Assembly: GCA_021904315.1 (NCBI GenBank)
Contig: CM038910.1
Span: 8,184,001-8,248,000, forward strand
Length of the DNA: 64,000 nucleotides
Source of the DNA: Sphagnum magellanicum
Taxonomy: Eukaryota; Streptophyta; Sphagnopsida; Sphagnales; Sphagnaceae
Reading direction: 5' to 3'
Shown here: positions 23,990 through 34,777 of the stretch, piece by piece
How the letters are laid out: each line of letters opens with the position of its first letter
How positions within the stretch are numbered: position 1 is the first letter of the stretch
The notes under the pieces: model-generated
Databases searched by the model: none
What the model was told of the DNA's origin: nothing
The model's input: only the letters and a program-made list of their open reading frames with translations
Position numbers and translations under genes: made by a program

Positions 23990-24360
23990 TGTTGGAAAAA
24001 AAAAATTCACACATGAGAATGCAACAAAAAACACAAAATCACACAAGCCAGATTGCAGAAAAACATAAAATTGCACACCAGAAAACAAAAAATCACATAC
24101 CAGGCTACAAAAAAAACTATAGAATTGCGCACGCAAAAGCACAAAATTGCAAACCAGATTGCAGCAAAAAACAACAAAAAAATCATATACCAAATTGCAA
24201 CAAAAATAGCAATTTAAATCACACCAAAATTGCAAGAAAAAACACACATAACCACACAGCATATTGCAGGCAACAAAACACATACACAAAATCAGACACC
24301 AAAATTGCAGCAAACAACACAAAATCACATAGATTACAGAAAAAAACACAAAGTAGACAT
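23990..24360. repeat. imperfect 30-37 bp tandem array, A/C-rich
   Basis: Roughly ten degenerate units share AAAATCACATACCA, then an ATTGCAG(C)AAAAA core followed by ACACAAAAT. The base composition keeps both strands open for more than 130 codons: the plus reading is Lys/His/Asn-rich, the minus reading a Cys/Phe/Val-rich hydrophobic repeat. Neither looks like a real protein. Confidence 0.75.
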
Positions 24361-24719
24361 AGAGGGAAGGAGCTTGGGGCATAGAATCAAGCTGAGACAC
24401 AAAGCCTGGGGGGGGGAGTCTTTTTAATGTTTGTTAACATTTTACCAAAATTTGTTTGTCTGTTTTGTTGTAGATCTTGCCTACATGTTTTTATTCTTCT
24501 TTAGTTTCATTTGCTAGAATAAACTTCAACTCAATACGGACTAGCAAGGCTCATGGGACCAGTCACAAATTTCACATATATTGTGCCTTCAATAATGTTG
24601 TTACTTTTAGTATCTTGACATCAAAATGGACCTCAAAAACAATACTTGAAAATGGGGGGGAAAGGGTACATTACATTTGGTGTGGGGGTCCGTTTGCTAA
24701 GTGTCTTATTCTGTTCCTT

Positions 24720-25570
24720 CATAACTTAAGATGCAACTGGCAGCTCAGAACCTTCTGACTCCTCTCCTTTTGAGTTGTAGTCGCTACTATTAGAAGTGTC
24801 ATGTTCATTAGATGCTGCTGATGTCGACGACCCTTCCTCTTCCACCACATGACGATGTGGTTTTCCAGCATTCCTAGTGCTCTTCCTATTGCTTTGGTGT
24901 CTAAATGTTCTCCCATCCACCACATTTTGGGTGGATTTCTTATTTGTCTTTTTCCTCCCTTGCATGGTTGCTGAGTTCATGAAATGACGACTGCCAAGTG
25001 ACCGAGTGTTTCCAAAATACAGCAAAGGTGCAATTAGTTTGGACTAGGACTTTCTCAATAAGCACATGACCACTAACTAACATACAAACCTAATTTTAAG
25101 CTATGCATGTAGTAAAAGATCACCAGAAACCCTATTTCATGGTAGTGCCAAACGCATCGATTTCAAACCCTAACCCTATGAAAAATTTAGAATAGATTGG
25201 AATTTGGAGAGTAGGTACAACCTAACACTAGAACAAAGATTATTGAAATGTGTTCAAACTATTTGGTAGGTGTATACACAAAACTCATGCACATAGCCAG
25301 ACTTCCAAATTCTTTCATACAGTGCTGGCAATGGAGATTGCACGATCCATTACTAAATTGTGTATGGGCCTCTCCATTTATGCATGTGAAGACAAGTCTA
25401 AGAATAACTCACAATTCTTGGGCGCTTCCTTCAACTTCTGCCAGTCGTTGTTTGAGTTGAGCAACGCGCATGTTACGTGCTAAAATGTAGGGGTTGGGCA
25501 TTATTTTTTTGGGATCAGCATCCACTGTACCATCAACATCACCGATGACTGCATTTTCGTCATGCTCCAT
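24720..25570 (-). CDS. possible two-exon gene fragment of unknown function
   Basis: I do not recognise the product. A minus-strand exon could run from an ATG at 25,570 (MEHDENAVIG...) to about 25,413, where GAATT is followed by a perfect donor GTGAGT (25,412-25,407). It encodes an acidic start, then YILARNMRVAQLKQRLAEVE, which looks helical. A second exon could begin after a CCTAG acceptor near 25,045 and end at 24,726; it is basic then Ser/Glu-rich (KPHRHVVEEEGSS, HDTSNSSDYN). The mix of a short helical segment and a charged low-complexity tail would suit a nuclear protein or a TnpA N-terminus. The splice model is inference. Confidence 0.25.
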
Positions 25571-28500
25571 CTGTACCTTACTCAAACAACTAGTCTTATG
25601 TTGGTCTTGCCTTAGAAATGCTAATTGTTATGGTATGCCACAATGCTTCTACTCTTCCAAGTCTAGAAAAGTTGATTTTGAGGGAAAGCCTAACAAGCTT
25701 TGCAGTTTGAACTTGAACATGTTGAGCCCACACACAAGCATTTAGTAGCTACAAATTCCCTAGTATACTACAAACCCTCATTTACTCTAGGGTACCTTTT
25801 AGATAGTTGCAACCAATTTTATTTCTTTACAAGGGTGTGAACAGGAGCCTAACAAGGAGCATATTTTACACATTAGGTTGATACTTTTGATTTTGCAGTC
25901 TACACATCTACTTGGTCTTGGTAAAGTTCATATAGTTCGTAGCAAAATTTAGCACGTATCAGTATATGAAATGTGTGAATTTAGGGCTAACAATGCTTTC
26001 ATGATGTTCAAACATAATGCTAACATTTGTTGTGCATGGGATAGTGTCCAAGGTAGATGTTGTGCATTGGAGGTATGATCTCCAGTGTGTAGATTTGTCT
26101 AGTTCAAAAAATATAACTCAAAAATCACTTCAATGTTCAAAATCAATACTTGGCAAGTAAATTGGAGGTGGCATATGCATTGGCACTTTGTCAAAAGACA
26201 AAAACATGGTTAGACAATAAACAATGGTCAAGTTGTCAAATCATAATTTTTAAAATTACCATTAGTTAGCCAAAATAGGCCAAAATAATATAATGCACAT
26301 GTTGTAATTTGTAAGATATTTTGTCCACCTCATACTTAAATGACTAAATTGCATTCTAACATCACTTGGGCTCATTTGCATAATTGAACTATATTATTTC
26401 TAGGATCCAAACATGCAATTGACATTAGATTTTTGCCTTCACATGCCCTGAGTGCACTGTTAAGTGATTGGATAAAGGTATTTGACACTTACATATACTG
26501 ATTGAAAGCTCATTTGAAGACACCCTATGCTTTTAAAGTCCTAACCTGAGTCCATTTTTTTCTACCCAATCATTCATTATCATACAACATTATCTTGCAA
26601 CATGGGACTGATGGTCCACCCACCACATTATAGGCCTATGTCATTGGCATGGGTCCGCATTTGCCACACTTATTCACCCATGGGATTGCATTAATTCGTT
26701 TTGTTGCTCCAGGAAATCTATGACTTTCATCAACTGATTTCCTTAAAACCCTCATGTAGCAGATAATCAAAGGACTCCCTGTCCTCACACCCAACATCAC
26801 AAATCTGTTTAAACCTGGTCACATTTCACTGATATATCTTGTCTATTGTCAACCAAAACATTTGGGGAACAGAAGCAAACATACTTTGCTACCAATCCAT
26901 CAAATTACAAATTGAAATGGCACACAATTATCTATCTATGTAGCAAATAGGTACAAATATCATGATGCTAGAGTCATTTCCTGGGAAATGTAATCATGAG
27001 TCTTTTGTGAAATGATCATCTAAAACTTCAGAAAATTCCTAAGGGATTTGATGATTTCGACATTTATATCTAGAAGATTGCAGAGAAAACTCCACATAAC
27101 ATTTTGAAGGTAATTATTACATCAATTTCTTCCAAATCAAGTGAAACACGACAAGAATAAGTGCAGTCAGAACCTTGTGAATGTCACAAAGTATCAAGAT
27201 ATCACCTTCATCACGAATCATAGTGACCAATAGGAAGACTTAGTCATGACATTGATGAGCACTCTAAAAGAAAGCTCGTCAGAAAATTGAATGTGTAGCA
27301 CATGGTTTAAGGTCTAGTCTCACTGCTCAGTGTCAACATCTCTAGTAATTTGTATCTAAGAATAGTGACATTCCATACTTCCATCCTGATTGCCAGTAAC
27401 AATGCAACATTTTAAGGATTAGGCAGGTGATTGGCAAGCTAAGGTTGAAACAAAACTAGAAAAGAGCTTTTGTTTCAGATTCACTTGCAAAGCACCATCG
27501 GCAGAAGCTATCATCTAGCCATTCAGGGCAGACCTTGCTGAAGACCAAGATGGCAAATCCACTATTTTTTGTGCAATTCAGCTAGTAACATTAGCCTTGG
27601 AACACTCCCAAACAGAAAAAGAAATTTAAGATAGGCTAAGGAGGTCCAAAATGGCATGTGGGAATATGGGCAAACAAACTGGCCAACCCATTTGACAAAG
27701 ACATAAATATCCAAGAAACCAAGTACACACCTCTCTTTGGAACACGAGGAAATGCAGCACTAGAAGCAAGTGATTGGCCAGATGTATGTGGAGGGTGAGG
27801 CAGCAACTTTCGCCAGCTAACCTCATAAGTGTCAATGAAACTTTGGAGCTCCTTAATTGTAAAATCCTTAGGGTGAATAAATGGCACACTAACAGGCCAC
27901 TTCAGCTGCAAACACCTTGTAGCACAAGATGTGTGGCCTCCTTTCTGCATCTCTGCCAAACACACCTAATATTGCAAACTGCTGTTAGAATGGCCTACAA
28001 CAAGATAACCACACTGCACAAATTGGGATGAAAGAGTCTTTGGCACCTCTACTATAAAAAAAACTTCTATCAGAAAAAAAATTCCACAAAAGTATTGCTC
28101 ACATACAAAATCTAGTCATATGGAGCATTCCAAGGGTCCATGTTCAACCTAAAAGTACCAAAAGCTTATGTCCACCATGGAGTGACACAAATATTTTTAA
28201 AAATATACCAATAAGACCTAAGAGATAGATGATGTTATATGTATGTGCACAGGGCTACAACTCACATCTTTGTTGTCACAGAAGTGAATGTTAATGCTTT
28301 CACTTAGTGCCAAAGGATGTAGATAATTTGTCCATATTTGACAAGATTTGGTCCGTAGCTGCCGTGAGCGACAGGGTTTTCGCCCCCTTAACAAGTTGAC
28401 TAGATGCAATGGCTCTACCTTCTGCTTCTCTGGGTTTGTTTTCTCTCGGCTGGAGTAAACAAAAAGGGCAGAGGGCAAGGCCCCTACCTATCAGTACACA

Positions 28501-28640
28501 CCATACCACCCTCCTCAACTTAAAAACAACCAAGAAGCATTTCAATCTCTCAATATGGCTTGGTTGTTAGTCACCACTTCATTCAGCTAATGTAAGGACC
28601 ATTGCATCACGCCAAGAAAGTAGCAAGAATCCTTCCATAT
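25571..28640. other. intergenic, one unassigned open frame
   Basis: Mostly AT-rich non-coding sequence. A minus-strand frame at 27,636-27,965 (109 codons, with PFIHPKDFTIKELQSFIDTY) looks more protein-like than its surroundings but matches no family I know. Confidence 0.3.
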
Positions 28641-29089
28641 GTACAATTTAAGTCAACCTGAAAAAGAATTGAAACATCCTACCACTAGGACCTTCTTGGT
28701 ATCTCTATTAAGCAGCAATAGCGATGAATCCCCATTCTATCCATTCTTCAACAACACAAGTGACTTCTTAGCTGCTTCACGGGCTAATGATCTATGTGCT
28801 TGTGCATACTCTAACGATAAGGTTAAGCAATTGTGGACCAGTGTTGGGCATAAGTACAAATTATTGCAATTTCTTGAATTCATGAATCATGAAAGCATGT
28901 GATTACTTGATGGCCGATAAATGATTTAAGCCCCTTGTTGGCATAAGGGTGCTCAAAGAGACTTGTTTCAAATTTGACTTGAAGAATTCTGGCAACAACA
29001 TCATCACTCTGTGACATTGGGATGTTCTCGCTTTTGACCTCATATGTCAAGTTGTTGATGAATTGTTCATACATATAGGGCACCATTAC
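28641..29089 (-). pseudogene. GH3 beta-glucosidase relic, two exons
   Basis: Glycoside hydrolase family 3 plant exo-beta-glucanases/beta-glucosidases are wall or apoplastic enzymes. Exon A (29,089-28,907, 61 codons, acceptor TTGTAG before it and GTAATC after) encodes VMVPYMYEQFINNLTYEVKS and then PMSQSDDVVARILQVKF, the conserved block after the nucleophile region in this family. Exon B (about 28,808-28,641) encodes HRSLAREAAKKSLVLLKNG, the next conserved block, followed directly by an in-frame TAG at 28,737-28,739, then KKVLVVG, after which similarity ends. The upstream exons with the catalytic Asp and the downstream exons were not found within several kb. The stop and missing parts indicate a dead fragment. 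Confidence 0.75.
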
Positions 29090-29639
29090 CTACAATCCAC
29101 CAAAAATATCTATTAAATACTGCATAACAAGCATTTAGGTGCAACATCAATTTCAAATAGCGGATGGAACACAGTAGGAGTCTTGGGTTTGCTACAAGCT
29201 TCATGGGACCAACAAAACAGAAAACATAGCCACACACTAGTCTAGCAATTGGGTCAGACCTCAAGCCCTTCTCAAGCCTTGCAAAACTACACTACAACAA
29301 TTCTATAAAGCAAGGGACATTACCTCAAAGCAGCAACCAACAATTGTTAAAGAAAATAAACTTTACAGAAACACAAACCTCTACTTTTCCTAGCTATCAC
29401 CCAATTTGAAGGTATGATAAAATTTCAACTTTCAACTGAAAGCATGCCTATTTCTCTTTGTTAAAACAGATATTGCTTGTGCCTTGTTGAAGGAAAGTCT
29501 GTGGTTTAAAAATATAGGGCCAAAACCAATCTCATCTCTAGACCTTGGACAAGTCCTCAAGATCACCAACTCTGTTGCACCCACCAAACATGCCACAGTA
29601 CACATATAGAACACACCAATGTCAATAGCAGAAGCAGCC

Positions 29640-29644
29640 AGGGT
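29640..29644 (+). repeat. target site duplication AGGGT, left
   Basis: AGGGT immediately before the insertion, repeated at 30,466-30,470. Confidence 0.85.
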
Positions 29645-30465
29645 GTCGCAACCCCACTTTGCCCAAGTGTGGGGGTGAAGCCCAACACTTGGAAAAGTTA
29701 GAGGTTTGGAGTCCTCCGGGATTCCCGAATGTTCAGAGCTCGACAGCAAGGCCCAAAACACCTCGCATTGGGGTGTTCTTGGTGTCATTGGAAAGGTATT
29801 GAAACGTAGATATCGAAAATGGCCTCGCATTGACAATTTGGACGTTTGCAGCCCAAGTTATGGGCAAAAGAAGGGCTGGGAGTCAAATTGGTAGTTTGAC
29901 TCCCGACCACTAAAAGTCGGTAATCGACCTCTTCCCGACGTCTCCTTGAAGAGTGCAACACGGCGTTGGAAAGCTCTCGACAAGGGCTACAACTTTGATT
30001 CAGGACTTGTCCCAATCCGAGTTTGGGGCGAGGAGCTATGGCCGTTCAAAGTTTCGGGAGTCCAACCGGGACACTTTCGGGACTCCATTTCGGGAGTCCC
30101 AACAAAATGTGCCATTCGGATGTAGCCTCCGCGACCAGCCACAGAGAATACTATAAGGGGGAAGGTGGTGGCTTCCCCCGAGTCCGGGCCGTGGTGAGTC
30201 TTGTGTGTCCAAGTGCCCGTGGCAAGTCCCAACACTAAAGGGTGTCCCTAATGCTAAACTAACCCGATTTGGTTGGTTTTTGGATGCAGATTCACACAAG
30301 CTAAGCTAGTCCCTCTTCGTAGTCTAATCCCTAGGCTCCCAACTCGACCCTCTACCCCTTTCTAGAGTTGGAAGCCGAAAGCGTGCTACCAAGTCTCAAC
30401 TTTCCACAACTTGACTTTGTGAAACCCTCAAGTGGGTTTCACCCCGTGACTTGGGAGCGCGTCAC
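29645..30465 (+). mobile_element. LTR-like insertion (probable solo LTR), copy A, 821 bp
   Basis: Starts GTCGCAACCCCACTTTGCCC and ends GGGAGCGCGTCAC, flanked by AGGGT on both sides. It is far richer in CpG than its surroundings. It has an 815-bp homologue in opposite orientation at 48,136-48,950, also with a 5-bp duplication. Subterminal arms are related in inverted orientation (CCCAAGTGTGGGGGTGAA near the left; CCCAAGTCACGGGGTGAA read back from the right). A TATAAGG lies at 30,152. There is no coding capacity. Length, 5-bp duplication and internal TATA fit a solo LTR of a Ty3/gypsy-type element; a non-autonomous element is the alternative. Confidence 0.75.
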
Positions 30466-30470
30466 AGGGT
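30466..30470 (+). repeat. target site duplication AGGGT, right
   Basis: Second copy of AGGGT, directly after the insertion end. Confidence 0.85.
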
Positions 30471-31821
30471 CTTTCTGAACATAGCCACTCTGGCAACATC
30501 TGTTGCTCTCCCACTGTACATGGCCATGAATTACCCACTAAGCCCTTTTGCTTGCAGTATCAAATGGGTAATTGGATGATTCCACTAAAGCCAACAAAGT
30601 CTCATCATTTGCATCACTTGCAATATCCTATCAAATCACAAGGCATCACACCTGACTCATCTTTATGAGATTTGAAGAAAATTCCATAAGAATGATTCAT
30701 AATTATAAGATGAGTCCAGTGATTACCTTTTGGGTGCTATTCACAAAGTATGAGATCATGAACGGAAATCACTCCTGACTCACTACTTCTACCCTATAGC
30801 CACAATGGTAGGAGCTTTTATAGCCTAAAAGGAGAAGAAGGAGAATGAAGCTCAAAGGAAAAATATCCTATTCTGCCCACAAGATATAAACACCCAAGCT
30901 AGGGACTCAAATCCTTTTAGATTGCGTTGCTCTAAGGAATAGCTGCCAGGTATGTTGCAAGTTAAGATGTCCAAAAAGGTTTCACAAATCTGTAGTGCCA
31001 CTAAAGGCACAATCTTGGGTACATTTGACTGCAATTGGTTTAGCTCCTTCAATAACCAATATCACAGAAAATTCTACAGTCCATACAGGCCACAACAGGT
31101 TGATACTAACATATTTGGGAAGGACAGAACTGGTTCCATCTTGAACCTTTGGAATGCTTCATGGGACCTAATTGCTAAAACAACAGGCTGGTTGTCTTTA
31201 GGATAGTGGGTTCAAAATTCCCTCTGTATTGGAGGAACATCTCTAACCCTTCAAGTACAACAAGGTTTTTTTGCCCATGTCCAACAACCCAACAACCCAA
31301 CAATTTGTGAGTTATGATAGAAGATTTACTTAGAAAGGTTGTGACATAGAGCTTTTAGTACCGGTTCCATCAACAACCTTTAAAACTGCAAGAACTACCT
31401 TTGTTGTGGTCAGAGAGTGCTGCCAACTATGACTTGGACTTCCATCATTACTGCCTAACCTTCTGTCTGAACTTGACTGTGTTTCAATTGAAATTTTTTG
31501 ACCTAATGCCCTACCAACACCAAGCAACCTACACCAAAGAAAACAAAGGAAATTCGAGGAAAACATTGAGAGTCATTCACAAAGAATCAGAATATCACCT
31601 TCATTTAAAAATTTATGGCAGTGGCTAATATATACTATTCAAAAATTTTAGATGCACCTAAATAATTTTGCCACCAAAAACTAGATGACATGTCTATATA
31701 ATGAAAGCCCATTCTATAAAATTGTGACTATTAGTTATCAACCATCTATCTATATGTCAACCAGTTGTGTAGCAAATTGGGTATCAAGAACCTCAGTGAT
31801 TTGTGTCTCAAGCTTCAACAA
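30471..31821. other. intergenic, nothing recognised
   Basis: Short frames only. A minus-strand frame starting at 30,527 (MAMYSGRATDV...) would continue into 29,639-29,432 if copy A of the LTR-like insertion were absent (about 89 codons); no family recognised. Confidence 0.3.
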
Positions 31822-34777
31822 CTACATTTTAGCTACCTGACTGTCATGGTGTTCATTGTGTACCATACGAATGCCAACTGTATCCCACATGTCAATAGGT
31901 TGAGTGAAAACCTTTGCACACTTGTTAAGTAGCTTTGTATCAAAAATTAGAGAGTTAAACAAATCATGGCTGTCGACTTTAGTGCCAAGTTTGTCAACCA
32001 TATATTGTGTCAGCCAGATCTTGACCATCAGGTAGTTATGTGTCCATGATTTGCACGTCCAGCACTTGACTATTGGATAGGGGACCATGACCCTTTTGAT
32101 TCCCTTCTTGGTCACTGGGTTTGCATGTATGTACAAATCTTGTTGGTCATTTTACAATGCCACCATCCAAAGCTATCACTAACTTTCGATGTGGCTTCTA
32201 GCAAGGTGTAGTCACACCCATCTTGTTTGATGTTATCTCCTATAATGGTATTTTGTTTGTCTTGATCTCCCATAATGGTAGAGGAGGGTCCTTGCATGCA
32301 TGTGACTCACACTTGGTTTCTAGGTCTCCACATGTGGGACCAACCATTGCCCTTTCAGAAGTAGGTTCAAGTGGTTCCCATTATGGAAAAAACCACCTTG
32401 CAACCTTTGCAACTATCTTTGGATTTGCACCAAGGCGGTTGGGTTGTGTAGACAAGGGAACTAATGAACTAGGTAGTACAATTTGGCATACCCCTTTCAG
32501 CTCCAAGGTCATTGCATTCATCTTCTCCTCAAGCTCACATATTCGGGCCTTTAATGCGTTGTACTTTTTTGCCCAATTTTCACTACCTTTGTTTAAAATT
32601 GTAGTGTTTTGTATAGGTGGTGGGTGGTTTACTTATCAAGACCAGCCCAAGTTAGATCATAGGTCTACTGCTAACTACAAAATGTGCATATAGTTTTACC
32701 CATATGGCATATTTGTCACAAAATATCAAGACTAAAAAACACCCACCTCTTCTTTAACAATTGCCTCTAACTTGTCCCAATTAGTCTCGTATTTTGTGTT
32801 GCACCCAAGTTGCATCCAATGAATGTTCGTAGCCTCGACAAGTTTGATCTCCAACTTGGTTTTCAAGCAAGCATATTGACACTCTGCAGGGATCACCTAC
32901 ATAATCAAGGTGTGGGAGTTAACCTAGTGAGAAGCCTAGGCACATTAGCAATGTGTTTATCCTTCTACTGTAACACAAATGGCATAGTTATAATTAGTCA
33001 CCTTGCCAAACAAGGGGAGTTGTAGCATGCACGACAATGGTCCCCTAAGATTAATGACCAGACCTAGCTGCCAACACACATTCCAAAGGACCCCAATTAG
33101 TGCATCTATGTTCATACAAAAAAATAATATATTATACATAAATATGATTATAACATTTGTATTGTCAATTGACATCAACTATGGTTTCAACAAAAACATT
33201 ATTACGTTTTGTCCGTGTCATCATCAATATCTTTGCTTGCAGCTTGTAATGTCATCACCTTTATACATATAGAAGTTACCCTTGTTTGATCTAACCAAAA
33301 TGACATCACTTGTCTTCTAGTCTTATTGCTACAAGTGACATTAAATCACAACATCTAACATTTTATATGACCTTCTAATTCATATATCACACTTGAAAAC
33401 ACATACAAGTCATTAGAAGCCCAACTAACATACAACCAGACTATTGGAGAAACAAAATCAAGGTTTGGGGGTAGATAGAACTTGGAACATACAATGTGTT
33501 CATTAAAATGAACTTTCAGATCTTCTTCTTAAACTACCTTTGCCAAAATACAAACCACAACCAAATTTGTTATTTGGTACCATTCATGCTTGCCACAACC
33601 ACATAGATGCCTAACCACTTAAGCAAAATAGTCCTAAAAGGAACTTTCTACTTCTACATTGTCCCCTATAGGTTATTCCATGTTTGATGGAGCATGGACT
33701 CTTGTTAAGAAAACCCAAAAACAACCATTATAATGTAATGCAGCTAAATTGAGCCCATAACAACCATATGCAAGTTCGCCATATAAAAATCACCGAGCAA
33801 AAGGCTTTGTTTTATACAACATTTGGATTCTACAAGAGCCCTTACTATAGATGTTTACTTGAATTTGGCTGGTGGAGCATGTGGTGGTGCAGGGGACACC
33901 ATTTCAACCACCTTGGTGTTTGGATTGGTAGATGCAAATTGCAATCCCTTCTTGACAACCTTCAACTCCATCTCAACACCCATTTGTGTGTCCATCTCAC
34001 TTTAACAAGGATTAATAACTCTTAGGGTTTTTTCTTAGCCTGTTAGGTTTCTTTTCGAGCTTGAACGTCAATAACGAATTTAGCCCGTGGTGAGGACCTT
34101 GCGAATTGTGATCAAGAACAAAACTTGCATCAGCACTGTTCAATACCTGCAAAGTCCCCCATAGTCCCTCCATCACCAACTAGGTTGTCAAAATCTATTG
34201 ACCCATTATGTGAATTTTGAGCAATTGTGCATTCTAAAGAAACATTGCTAGTTTATAAGATAAAAGTTGGAGGTAGTCGAAAAGGATCTAAAAATGGGGG
34301 AACAACTCTATATCACACTTGGAAATTCACTTCTATGAAGTTAAGCTTTTGAACAAACAATGACCTTTGTGCTGCTCGATCATTCACAAATTTTGGGATA
34401 TGCTTGCATTTCAATTTACCATGAACACCATACCACTCTAGACATATTTTGTGCCTTCTGAGATATACTGGATGCTCACAAGAATGTCGACAACAAGCAT
34501 TTAAATTACTTCTGAAATGCTCAACCTTGAATCCTGGTGGTACCTCTAAACTACCAAGTTTACTGTGACATTGCTTGAAAGCACGCTTGATGTAAGCAGC
34601 AATCTTTTCCTTGTCGCATCCCCATATAGATTTTGTCATAATAGATAGTCGACATTTTCGTAGAAGGTTATTTAAAAGACTAGCGAATACATTGGAATCG
34701 GGTCTTTTCTGTGGGCAAAATTTTGTCAGGTTGAGGTGATAATAGAGGTGCATGTACATTTGGTACAAACTACACAC
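31822..34777 (-). pseudogene. second TnpA-like (CACTA accessory protein) relic
   Basis: Minus-strand reading. The segment 34,777-34,313 (154 codons) has IWGCDKEKIAAYIKRAFKQC, then LEWYGVHGKLKC and KFVNDRAAQRSLF. This arrangement resembles the plant TnpA central pattern (Y...R..R......W..LC..F.......NR). The middle (about 32,560-32,300) is interrupted by stops and frame changes. The segment 32,297-31,822 has CDYTLLEATSKV then IHANPVTKKGIKRVMVPYPI, resembling the TnpA C-terminal domain. About 1.3 kb between N- and C-terminal parts shows no consistent frame. Distant similarity only. Confidence 0.35.

Noticed and set aside
23888-24400. 170-codon membrane protein on the minus strand and a 131-codon Lys-rich protein on the plus strand
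   Set aside because: Both are produced by the same A/C-rich tandem array, with no start context, domain or non-repeat sequence.
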